This document shows positions 34,254 to 42,520 of a stretch of DNA of 64,000 nucleotides, one piece after another; position 1 is the first letter of the stretch; every line of letters starts with the position of its first letter. The DNA lies in assembly GCA_963755635.1 (NCBI GenBank), contig CAVWKS010000026.1:1-64000 (forward strand), written 5' to 3'. The DNA comes from AC-32 sp963755635. Lineage in GTDB: Bacteria; Actinomycetota; Thermoleophilia; Gaiellales; Gaiellaceae. A program made the position numbers and the translations under genes. The notes under the pieces are model-generated. The model ran no database searches and was not told where the DNA came from. It saw only the letters and a program-made list of their open reading frames with translations.

Positions 34254-35727
34254 GTGATGAACTCAACGAAGAGCAACCGCCGCTGGAGCGCACTGGCACT
34301 GATCGTCACCGCGCAGTTCATGGTCATTCTCGACGTCGCGATCGTGAACGTCGCGCTGCCGTCGATCAAATCCGACCTCGGGTTCTCGCAGGAGAACCTG
34401 CAGTGGGTGATCTCCGCTTACGCGATCCTCTTCGGCGGAGCGCTTCTGCTTGGCGGTCGGCTCGCCGACCTGCTCGGCCGGCGGAGGCTGTTCGTCGCCG
34501 GGCTGGCGCTCTTCGCTTCGAGCTCGCTCCTCTGCGGGCTGGCCTGGTCTGAGGGCTCGCTGATCGCCTTCCGCGGCCTCCAGGGCCTCGGCGGCGCGCT
34601 GCTCGCCCCGGCCGCGCTCTCGCTGCTGATGACGACCTTCGCCGAGGGCCGCGAGCGCAACCTCGCGCTCGGCATCTACGGCGCGGCCTCCGGGAGCGGC
34701 GCCGCGGTGGGCGTCCTGCTCGGCGGCGTGCTCACCTCGTACCTGAGCTGGTCGTGGATCTTCTTCATCAACGTGCCCGTGGCCGTCGCGGCGATCGCGC
34801 TGACGCCGGTGCTGCTCCGCGAGAGCCGGGCTGACCTGGCGCACCGCCACTTCGACCTCCCGGGCGCGATCTCGGTCACGTCGGGCCTGATGCTGCTGGT
34901 CTACGCGACCTCACGCGCCGCGATTCACGGCTGGGGCGCCCCGGGGACGCTCGCGTTCTTCGCCGGCCGCCGCGGCGCTCATCCTCGCGTTCGTCGCGAT
35001 CGAGCTCCGCTCGCCCTCGCCGCTGCTGCCGCTGCGGATCTTCCGCTCGCGCACCCTGACCGGCGCAAACGTGGCGATGGCGATCGTCGGCGGCGTCGCG
35101 TTCTCGGAGTTCTTCCTGTTGACGCTCTACCTGCAGAACATCCTGCACTACTCCGCCGTCGAGAGCGGCGTCGCGTTCGCGGCCTTCGCGCTGTCGGTCG
35201 TCGTGCTCTCGAACGTCGCGCAGGTCGTCGTGGGGCGGATCGGCGTGCGGCCGACCCTGGCCGCGGGCCTTCTCCTCTCGGCCGCGTCGGTCGCGTATCT
35301 CACACGGCTCCCGGTCGACGGGCACTACTTCTCGGATCTCTTCCCGGCCTTCGTGCTGGGCGGCGCCGGCATGGGCCTCTCGTTCGTCCCGGTGACGATC
35401 GCGGGGCTGACCGGTGTACAGGGCGCCGACGCCGGGGTCGCCTCGGGCCTGATCAACACGAGCCGCCAGATCGGCGGCGCGATGGGCGTGGCGGCCGTCA
35501 GTGCGATCGCGGCGGCATCGACGAACGGCTACCTCACCTCGCATCCCGGCCTCGGCCTCGCGAACGGCGTCGCGCTCGACCATGGCTTCCGCACCGGTCT
35601 CTACGTGCTGGTCGGACTGCTGCTGGCCGGCGCGCTGATCGTGGTGGCGCTCGTCCGGCCCGCGCCGGCCCCGGCCGTGCGCGCCGAGCGGGTCGACGAG
35701 GCGCTCGCGCTCGACGAGGCGGCCTGA
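34254..35727 (+). CDS. MFS multidrug exporter, DHA2 (EmrB/QacA) family (frameshifted)
   Basis: About 490 aa after repair, with 14 membrane helices. Family motifs: FMVILDVAIVNVALPSIKSD (motif D1), GGRLADLLGRRRLFVAGLAL (motif A), RGLQGLGGALLAPAALSLLM (motif B) and GAASGSGAAVGVLLGGVLTS (motif C). The frame shifts at about 34960-34970 in a GCCGGCCGCCGCGG stretch; the second half continues AALILAFVAIELRSPSPLLP and ends after helix 14. The span is 3n+1, so one extra base is likely. The GTG at 34254 and the ATG at 34257 are both well placed after GGGAGG. It exports toxic compounds with the proton gradient and is probably controlled by the divergent MarR protein. Confidence 0.9.
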
Positions 35728-35750
35728 CCTAGCCGACCGCGAACCGGCGG

Positions 35751-37925
35751 CTACGAGAGCAGCAGCCGTAGCCGCCGAAGCGCTCCCGTGGACGTGGAGC
35801 CCGCTCGCGCAGGCGCCCGCTCACCGAGATGTGCCTCGAGCCGCCAGAGGTTGTCGAGGTGCTGGCTCGCCCAGAGCAGCACGAGGGCGGCCCTGACCTT
35901 CCGCGGGTTGCGATCGGCTGCGGCCGCGCGGACACAGGCGAGCAAACGGCTGCTGCCTTCGGCGTCTCGGATGTGAGGCGACGGGACAGGCCGTTGGTTC
36001 TCGAGTGCGTGCGCGAGCGTGATGTTCCAGGACTGCAGAGCCTGCAGCTCGCGTTCCAGGTTCTCGCCGCACCGTTCGAGCGGGGCCTCGCCGTCCACCA
36101 TCCGCCCGAGCGCGGCGAGCGACTGCGCTGCGCGACGAACCCGTGAGGCGCCTCCGACGAAGGCCCCGACTTCCTCCATGTCCACCGAGGTCGCGGAGCG
36201 CTCGGTCAGGTACTGCCGAAAGGCGTCGTCGAGCCGATGCAGGGCGGCGTCCGCGGCGCGTCCTGCGCGGGCCGCCTCCGCGTCGCCGCGGCCGTCGATC
36301 AGCCGCTGGGCGGTGGCGAGGACATAGTCGGAAGCACGGACGTAGGCGGCCGCAAGGTCGGCGCGGAGCAGGGACGCCGCGCCGCGCGGCCAGAAGAGCA
36401 GGCCGACACCGAGGCTGATCGCGAAGCCGATCGCGACGTCCTCGACCCGGACGACGCCGACTCGCCAGCCGACCGGCTGGATCAGGTTGAAGAGCACGAA
36501 GAGGACGACCGTGAAGGCCGCCTGGCCTGCAGCGAAGGAGACCGCCCGCGGCGCGTAGGCGGCGAGGAGCACGGCGAGGGGGAGCACGCCCCAGAGCACG
36601 GCCTCGTGCGTGCCGATCGCGATCACGAGCAGTGCGCCGATGACGATCCCGACGGCGGTTCCGGCGAGCGCGCTGAGGACCGACCACCCGGTGCCGAGCG
36701 CGTTCGAGCGCAGCACCGACAGCGTGCCGAGCACGACCCAGAAGCCGTGCTGGAGCCCGGTCCGCTGGGCGATGAAGACGGCGATCGCGAGCCCGGCCGC
36801 GCCGCGCACGCTGTTCCGGAACCAGACCGAGCCCGGGCTGGCGTGCTCGAGCGCGAGCTGCTCGGTGGTCTCGAGGGCGTCCCTCGCCGGCTGCAGTTGC
36901 GTGAGGTCGGTGGGGCCGAGCTCAGGTGCATCCGCCCCGGTCGCGAGCAGCGCGTAGCCGGCGACTTGCCGGGCGGAGTAGGTCACGGCCCGGATCCGGA
37001 ACGGCGACTCGAGCGCCCGCGGTATCTCGCCCTCAGGCGTGTCGGCCGGCAACTCGGGCAGCCGCCGCACGAGTGCCGCAGCCACCGCCTCCCGCGCGGT
37101 CTCGAGCCGCTCAAAATCCGGCCGCTCGTCGTGGCCCTCGAGCCGCCGGGAGCTCGAACGCAGCACGGCCGCAGCTGCCGCGAGCGCCTCGGCGTCCTCG
37201 GCGCAGGCGAGGTCGAGTACGGACTGCTGGCTCGAGGGCGTGAGGAACGAGAGCAGCCAATCCAGCTCGTCCGGAAGCGAGGCGAGAGCTGCAGTCGGCC
37301 CGACAGGGCCGGTCGGCCGGTGCTGGGCGCCCCGCATCCGCCGGCCCAGCTCGTCGACCGCTTTGCGCGCCCGGCCCGCCTGCTCGTCGGAGCCGTCTTC
37401 GAGGAGCTCGGCCACCGCCAGCAGCGTCGCGGCGGCTGCCCGCCTGAGCTCGGTGCTGCGCCGAGGCGGCCAGAGGAGCATGACCGCGCAGATCCCGAAG
37501 CCGGCCGCCAGAGCCCAACCCTCGAGCCGGTCCGGGATCGCCGAGTTCGGCGCCGGCAGGGTCACCGGCAGGACGAATGTGAGCAAGGCCCCGGTCGAGC
37601 TCGCGGCGAAGTACCCGTTGATCGCGCCGGAGAGGATCGTCACGAAGCCGACGACTGCCATCGCTCCCGCCGCCAGCCACTCGTTGCGTGAGCAGAGGGT
37701 CCCGAGCGTGATGAAGAGCGCGCCGACGGCCGCCAGCCCGAGGTAGGCGAGCAATCGAGCCCGAGGCGGGCCTCCGAAATCGACCAGCACGAGCAGCGCA
37801 AACGATCCGAAGGCCGCGACCAGCGAGGTCTGCGGCTGCTGGATCACCTTGTCCGTCAGCGCGAACACCGCGGGCATGACGATCGCAGCCCGAGCGGCGC
37901 TCTTCAGCGCAGCAGGATCAGGCAC
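35751..37925 (-). CDS. FUSC-like aromatic acid exporter-type membrane protein
   Basis: A 724-aa protein with two membrane blocks. The N-terminal block (about 15-155) starts IVMPAVFALTDKVIQQPQTS and includes SFALLVLVDFGGPPRARLLA. The second (about 365-505) contains GFWVVLGTLSVLRSNALGTG, the FUSC-domain hallmark. Cytoplasmic helical regions follow each block (about 160-340 and 510-700). The layout matches the FUSC/YccS/AaeB-like family, which exports aromatic carboxylic acids. It is convergent with the MFS gene; the likely promoter lies in the short gap before the divergent histidine kinase. Confidence 0.85.
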   Translation of the reverse strand: MPDPAALKSAARAAIVMPAVFALTDKVIQQPQTSLVAAFGSFALLVLVDFGGPPRARLLAYLGLAAVGALFITLGTLCSRNEWLAAGAMAVVGFVTILSGAINGYFAASSTGALLTFVLPVTLPAPNSAIPDRLEGWALAAGFGICAVMLLWPPRRSTELRRAAAATLLAVAELLEDGSDEQAGRARKAVDELGRRMRGAQHRPTGPVGPTAALASLPDELDWLLSFLTPSSQQSVLDLACAEDAEALAAAAAVLRSSSRRLEGHDERPDFERLETAREAVAAALVRRLPELPADTPEGEIPRALESPFRIRAVTYSARQVAGYALLATGADAPELGPTDLTQLQPARDALETTEQLALEHASPGSVWFRNSVRGAAGLAIAVFIAQRTGLQHGFWVVLGTLSVLRSNALGTGWSVLSALAGTAVGIVIGALLVIAIGTHEAVLWGVLPLAVLLAAYAPRAVSFAAGQAAFTVVLFVLFNLIQPVGWRVGVVRVEDVAIGFAISLGVGLLFWPRGAASLLRADLAAAYVRASDYVLATAQRLIDGRGDAEAARAGRAADAALHRLDDAFRQYLTERSATSVDMEEVGAFVGGASRVRRAAQSLAALGRMVDGEAPLERCGENLERELQALQSWNITLAHALENQRPVPSPHIRDAEGSSRLLACVRAAAADRNPRKVRAALVLLWASQHLDNLWRLEAHLGERAPARAGSTSTGALRRLRLLLS

Positions 37926-37963
37926 GGCTGGCGATCATACGCCTGGGTAGAAAGGAGTACGAA

Positions 37964-39085
37964 ATGCGGACCACCACCCATAGGCAGAGTGGCCCAGCCG
38001 CAGGCAGGCTCGGCTTAGTGGGCAGCCGCGTTGCTACCGCGACGAACGCGCCGCGGAAGCGGACGCGCGCATTCGAGCGCGCACTCGACAAGGTCCACGC
38101 GCGGGTTCGCCCTGAGCCGGGCTACCGACGGCTGTCTCTCTACACACGCGTCGTCCTGATCAACTCCGCGGTCCTGGGAACGGCGTTTGCCTTGCTCGCG
38201 CTGACCCCGGCCACCGTCTCGTTCCCTCTCGCCCTGCGCGAGGCGCTCCTGCTCACGCTCGGAGTGCTCGTGATCGTGGTGGCGAACACGTTCCTGATCA
38301 AGGTCAGCTTCCGTCCGCTCGTGCGGCTTGTCCAGCTGATGCGCCAGGTCGACCTCCTCCAGCCGGGGCAGCGCCTCCACATGAGCGGAGGGCCTGAAGT
38401 GCGGCAGGTGACCCGGACGTTCAACGAGATGCTCGAACGTCTCGAGCGCGAGCGGCGGGAGAGCAACCACAGAGCAATCACCGCACGCGAGGCTGAGCGC
38501 CGCCGAATCGGGCAGGAGCTCCACGACGAGATCGGGCAGCGCATCACAGGCCTTCTGCTCCAGCTCGGCCGGACGCTGAAGAACGTGCCGGCCGAGCAGC
38601 GCGACGAGCTGCTGCAAACCCAGGAGCTCGCGCGCGCGACGCTCGACGAGGTCGGGCGGCTAGCCTGGCAGCTGCGGCCGGGAATTCTCGACGATCTCGG
38701 GCTCGCGGAGGCGCTCCGGGCGCTCGTGTCGGATCTCGGCGTCCCGGGCGGTCCGCTCGTCGAGCTCCATCTCCGGCAGGCACCCCCGCCGCTCGACGCC
38801 GATGCCGAGCTCGCCCTCTACCGCGTCGCGCAGGAGGCGACGACGAATGCCCTTCGGCACGCCGGCGCGGCCCACGTGGATGTGACGCTCTCGACGTATG
38901 ACGGTTTCGTGCTTCTGCAGGTGGCCGACGATGGCAGGGGGCTCGACGGCGCGGAGGAAGGCCCCGGTCTCAGGGGCATGCGGGAGCGGGCGCTTCTGGT
39001 CAAGGGAACGCTGACGATCGAGTCGCGGCTTGGAGCGGGGACGACCGTGGCGCTCGAGCTGCCACCTGACGCGAAGAGCGGCTGA
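37964..39085 (+). CDS. NarL-type sensor histidine kinase (HisKA_3)
   Basis: A 373-aa membrane kinase. Two helices (VVLINSAVLGTAFALLALTP, about 63-82; LREALLLTLGVLVIVVANTF, about 91-110) enclose almost no extracellular loop, so it likely senses through the membrane or cytoplasm. A HAMP-like segment follows (LVRLVQLMRQVDLLQPGQRL). The phospho-acceptor motif is AERRRIGQELHDEIGQRITG (His187). The ATPase domain shows ELALYRVAQEATTNALRHAG, VADDGRGLDG and GPGLRGMRERA. The start has an excellent RBS (AAAGGAG, 37951-37957). Its partner regulator starts 1 bp after the stop. Confidence 0.95.
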   Translation: MRTTTHRQSGPAAGRLGLVGSRVATATNAPRKRTRAFERALDKVHARVRPEPGYRRLSLYTRVVLINSAVLGTAFALLALTPATVSFPLALREALLLTLGVLVIVVANTFLIKVSFRPLVRLVQLMRQVDLLQPGQRLHMSGGPEVRQVTRTFNEMLERLERERRESNHRAITAREAERRRIGQELHDEIGQRITGLLLQLGRTLKNVPAEQRDELLQTQELARATLDEVGRLAWQLRPGILDDLGLAEALRALVSDLGVPGGPLVELHLRQAPPPLDADAELALYRVAQEATTNALRHAGAAHVDVTLSTYDGFVLLQVADDGRGLDGAEEGPGLRGMRERALLVKGTLTIESRLGAGTTVALELPPDAKSG

Positions 39086-39086
39086 C

Positions 39087-39750
39087 GTGCCGATTCCCTT
39101 CCCCGTCCATGTGCTCGTCGCTGACGACCACGCTGTCGTCCGCGACGGGCTCAAGGCGATCCTCGACCAGGAACCGGACCTGACGGTCGTCGCCGAGGCG
39201 GTGAACGGAGCCGACGCGCTGAGCCTCTGTCTGGCCGGCGGTGTCCATCTCGCGATCCTCGACGTCGCGATGCCCCGGCTCACGGGGCTCCAGGCGGCCC
39301 GGGAGATCTCTCGCCGTTGTCCCGGTCTCCGCACGCTGATCCTCTCGATGTACGACCGTGAGCAATATCTCTTCGAGGCCCTTGTCGCCGGCGCCTCCGG
39401 CTACGTCATCAAGCGCGCCGCCGACACCGACATCGTCGAGGCCTGCCGCGCGGCGATGCGCGGCCAGGCGTTCCTGTATCCGACCGCGGTCTCGAGCGTC
39501 CTCCGCGAGAAGCTGGAGCGCGTGCGCCTGGGCGAAGAGGAGAGCCCGGTCTCGGCTGCTCACTCCGCGCGAGGAGGAAGTCGCGAAGCTCGTCGCCGAG
39601 GGTCAGAGCTCGGAGGAGATCGCCCACCTGCTCGTGATCAGCGTGAAAACCGTCGAGCGGCACCGCGCCAACATCCTCGAGAAGCTCCAGCTCCGCGACC
39701 GGGTGGAGCTGACCCGCTACGCGATCCGTCAGGGCCTGGTCGAGGCGTAG
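39087..39750 (+). CDS. LuxR/NarL-family response regulator (frameshifted)
   Basis: About 220 aa after repair. The receiver starts VPIPFPVHVLVADDHAVVRD, with phospho-Asp59 (LAILDVAMPRLTGL) and the switch Lys in SGYVIKRAAD. The HTH LuxR domain (LLTPREEEVAKLVAEGQSSE, then IAHLLVISVKTVERHRANIL) lies in another frame, joined near 39548-39558; the span is 3n+1, so one extra base is likely. The GTG start is 1 bp after the kinase stop, so the pair is co-expressed. Targets are unknown; the neighbouring STAS-like and FAD-oxidase genes are candidates only by position. Confidence 0.92.
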
Positions 39751-40124
39751 GCGCCCACTTCCGCGAAGGTGGAGAGCCAGCGACTCCCCCCGAGGAAGCG
39801 GAGCGCATCGGCGAGCGTGGGCTCGATCAGCACCCGACGTCCAACGTGGCTCCCGTCCAGGAGCCAGCGCAGATTGCTGTCTCTGGAGACGACGATGATC
39901 GGGCGCGCGAGCTCGTGCACCCGCCTCGAGGACACGATCGCCGCGTAGGCGAGTGTCGTCTCGGTCGGCGTCGCGTCGTCGAGGTTCAGCAGGACGTCCT
40001 CGTAGCGAGGGACCTGCTCCAGCGCGTCCGCGAGACTGGGAGCCTCCAGGTCGCCGCCGCGGGCGACGGAGAGCAAGTGCGTTCCCGTTCCGAGCCGAAG
40101 CGTGCGCGTGCGGAGCTCGTCCAT
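39729..40124 (-). CDS. Hypothetical protein, possibly STAS-like
   Basis: A 131-aa soluble protein convergent with the response regulator, overlapping it by 22 bp. DVLLNLDDATPTETTLAYAA, RPIIVVSRDSNLRWLLDG and LIEPTLADALRFLGG follow the strand-helix order of STAS (anti-sigma antagonist) domains, in which a 'D-Ser/Thr' motif precedes helix 2. The canonical phosphorylatable Ser is not clear. The ATG at 40124 is chosen; a GTG 16 codons upstream would add an unlikely Pro-rich start. The fold assignment is a weak inference. Confidence 0.55.
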   Translation of the reverse strand: MDELRTRTLRLGTGTHLLSVARGGDLEAPSLADALEQVPRYEDVLLNLDDATPTETTLAYAAIVSSRRVHELARPIIVVSRDSNLRWLLDGSHVGRRVLIEPTLADALRFLGGSRWLSTFAEVGAYASTRP

Positions 40125-40195
40125 AGCTCGAGCTTCGCGAAGAGGCGGCTTACCGCCAATGGGCAGCGGCACCCATCATCTCGGCCGCCTTTCGC

Positions 40196-41587
40196 TCACG
40201 GGAGCGGCGCCGGCTCGATGTTCTGGTTCACCCGGAGGAGGTTGTCGGCGTCATAGCGCCGCTTGATCTGCGCGAGCCGGTCGTAGTTGTCGCGATAGGT
40301 CGCCCGAACGCGTTCGTGGCCCTCCTCCAGCATGAAGTTGACGTAAGCACCGTCCATCGAATACGGATGGACGGCCTCCCAGTAGCCGGTCACCCAGGCG
40401 CGGAGCGCCTCCGCCTTGGCCGGATCGGGATCGATCCCGGCCATGATCATCGACCAGGTCGCGTCGCGGTAGCTGAAGGCCGTCTCATCGGTGCCGATCC
40501 GGTGCGCGGCGCCGTCGACCGGGTAGAGGTGCATGCCGGACTGCCACGTGGGCATCGTCTGGGCGAACTCCAGATGGCGCTCGATCGCCTCGTCGCTGAT
40601 CTCGGCCACGAAGTCTCCCTTCCAGTACCAGTGCTGCCGGGGCGGATACAGCCCGTCGAATGCGGCTTGAAGCTGCGTGTAGTGAAGCGCGTGCACCCCG
40701 TGGAGGGCGGGCGGGCCGGGCTCGCCGACGGCGGCCGCCAGCGCCTGCTCGGCCCGGTCGAGATCTCCGGTGCAGCACCAGACGATCCCGCACATCTTCT
40801 GTAGATGCAGCTCCTCGGGGAACGGCGGGGCCGGCGGCACGGTCAGGAAGGCGAAGAACCCGTAGACGTCCTCGGGGGCGGCAGGCATGAACTCGCGGTA
40901 CCAGCGCAGCACCGCCGGCGCGTCCTCGAGCGGCCAGAGGGTCGGTCCGCCGAGGACGGTCGAGACAGGGTGGAGGCGGAACGTGAACGAGGTGACGACG
41001 CCGAAGTTGCCGCCGCCGCCGCGCAGCGCCCAGAACAGGTCCCGGTGCCCGCTTTCGCTTGCGGTCACGAAGCTGCCGTCGGCCAGCACGATGTCGGCCG
41101 AGACCAGGTTGTCGATCGTGAGGCCATGCCTGCGGGTCAGGTAGCCGTGACCGCCTCCGAGCGTCAGCCCACCGACGCCGGTCGTCGAGATGATCCCCGC
41201 GGGAACGGCGAGCCCGAAGCCGCCGGCGGCGTGATCGAGGTCACCGATCGTCGCTCCGCCTTCGACGGTAGCCGTCCGGGCGCCGGGATCGACGCGGACG
41301 CCGTTCAGAAGCGAGAGGTCGACGACGAGCCCGTCGTCGACGCTGCCGAGCCCTGCGCCGCTGTGACCGCCGCCGCGCACGGCGAGCTCGAGACCCTCCT
41401 TATGCGCGAACTTGACCGCGGCTTGAACGTCGGCGACGTCCTTGCAGCGCACGATCAGCGCCGGCCGTTTGTCGATCATCGCGTTGTAGAGAGCTCGCGC
41501 CTCCTCGTAGTCCGGGTCACCCGGCTCGATCGCCTGTCCTCGGATGGTGCCCAACAGCGTCTCCGCCGACTTCAGGGTCGTGGACAC
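40196..41587 (-). CDS. FAD-linked oxidase, berberine-bridge-enzyme-like
   Basis: A 463-aa flavoprotein of the VAO/BBE family, oxidising alcohols, sugars or secondary metabolites with O2. The FAD domain shows ALIVRCKDVADVQAAVKFAH and RGGGHSGAGLG with the covalent-link His75. The second link site, usually Cys, is replaced (GIISTTGVGGLTLGGG), so FAD should be attached by one bond. LFWALRGGGGNFGVVTSFTF and the C-terminal BBE segment NLLRVNQNIEPAP complete the family. The GTG start has a strong RBS (AAAGGAG) about 7 bp upstream; a longer frame is a GC artefact. No signal peptide, so cytosolic. Confidence 0.92.
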   Translation of the reverse strand: MSTTLKSAETLLGTIRGQAIEPGDPDYEEARALYNAMIDKRPALIVRCKDVADVQAAVKFAHKEGLELAVRGGGHSGAGLGSVDDGLVVDLSLLNGVRVDPGARTATVEGGATIGDLDHAAGGFGLAVPAGIISTTGVGGLTLGGGHGYLTRRHGLTIDNLVSADIVLADGSFVTASESGHRDLFWALRGGGGNFGVVTSFTFRLHPVSTVLGGPTLWPLEDAPAVLRWYREFMPAAPEDVYGFFAFLTVPPAPPFPEELHLQKMCGIVWCCTGDLDRAEQALAAAVGEPGPPALHGVHALHYTQLQAAFDGLYPPRQHWYWKGDFVAEISDEAIERHLEFAQTMPTWQSGMHLYPVDGAAHRIGTDETAFSYRDATWSMIMAGIDPDPAKAEALRAWVTGYWEAVHPYSMDGAYVNFMLEEGHERVRATYRDNYDRLAQIKRRYDADNLLRVNQNIEPAPLP

Positions 41588-41770
41588 AGCCTCTCCTTTC
41601 TCGCCGCGCCCTAAGGGGGTTTCCCGGCGCCTGCGCTCGAGCTCGATCCACCTCGGCGGAGCCTCACCGAGCCGAGGGCGCCACGGTATGGGTGCTGCCA
41701 TGTATGCGGGCCGAAAGATGCGGGTCAACCCCCATTACCCGGCCTGTGCGGTGGAGGCAGACTGGCGCTC

Positions 41771-41950
41771 ATGGACGACTCGGCGGAGACGGGCGCTGCG
41801 GCGCCAAGGTCCATCACCTGGCCGGAGTACCGGCGGAGCCTCTCGCTCTACCTGCTCATGAACCTCTGTCTCGACACCGGGCTCGCACGAGAGCTCGAGT
41901 CGATCCAAGGTCAGCGCTCCGGACCTGATCGATTGCGCGCTTCCGGCTGA
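41771..41950 (+). CDS. 59-aa hypothetical protein
   Basis: A short ATG-to-TGA frame divergent from the FAD oxidase. The product has an acidic/alanine start (MDDSAETGAAAP), an amphipathic middle (SITWPEYRRSLSLYLLMNLC, then LDTGLARELESIQG) and a basic tail. The WPEYRRSLSLYL segment looks like genuine protein rather than random GC-rich sequence. No good RBS is visible directly upstream, so the call is tentative. Function unknown. Confidence 0.4.
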   Translation: MDDSAETGAAAPRSITWPEYRRSLSLYLLMNLCLDTGLARELESIQGQRSGPDRLRASG

Positions 41951-42021
41951 CGGCCGGACACGGTCATTTCGCCGCACCTCCCCTTCCGCGGTGGGGTGAC
42001 CGCGCGCGTGATCAGGCGTCG

Positions 42022-42378
42022 CTAGTCCGCGAGCGCGAGCTGCGCTGCCAGCACGACCAGGTACGTGGCCGTGGCGGCGAAGCCCCCGAGCGGCCAGGCG
42101 CCGGGGTTCTCGAGCAGGTGCGCGATCAGGGTCGCCAGTCCGATCGCCGCGCCGATCGAGAGCACGTGTAAGCCCGCCCAGAGGGCCGGCTGTCGCTCCT
42201 CGACACGGACGCGTGCGGTGAGCCCACCGAACGCCCCGACACCGACCAGCGCAAAACCGGCAACCGCCCCCACCATGAACAACAGCGCATCGATCGTCGA
42301 CGGGACCCCGCGCGCGTGTGTCAGCACGGCGCCCGATGTCCAGATGGTGAGCGTGTAGCCGTAGGGGGCGACGCTCAT
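42022..42378 (-). CDS. Small four-helix membrane protein
   Basis: A 118-aa hydrophobic protein with about four helices: PYGYTLTIWTSGAVLTHARG (weak), DALLFMVGAVAGFALVGVGA, LWAGLHVLSIGAAIGLATLI and GGFAATATYLVVLAAQLALA. MSVAPYGYTLTIWTSGAVLT is a natural start; a 25-codon upstream extension (MARRARERFRM) is basic and probably not translated. It lies downstream of the LuxR-ATPase gene in the same direction. It has the look of a small actinobacterial multi-pass membrane protein. No function assigned. Confidence 0.65.
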   Translation of the reverse strand: MSVAPYGYTLTIWTSGAVLTHARGVPSTIDALLFMVGAVAGFALVGVGAFGGLTARVRVEERQPALWAGLHVLSIGAAIGLATLIAHLLENPGAWPLGGFAATATYLVVLAAQLALAD

Positions 42379-42520
42379 GCTGACGGCGTGGCGAGCCGCC
42401 CGACGATACGACAAGAGACGCATGCGAAACCGTTCGCGGGCGCGCCGCGCCATTCCTGCCGCCCACGGCGTGACCGCGACTCGTCGACGCGCGGGCGGCC
42501 GCCGACGCTATCCGCCCCCT

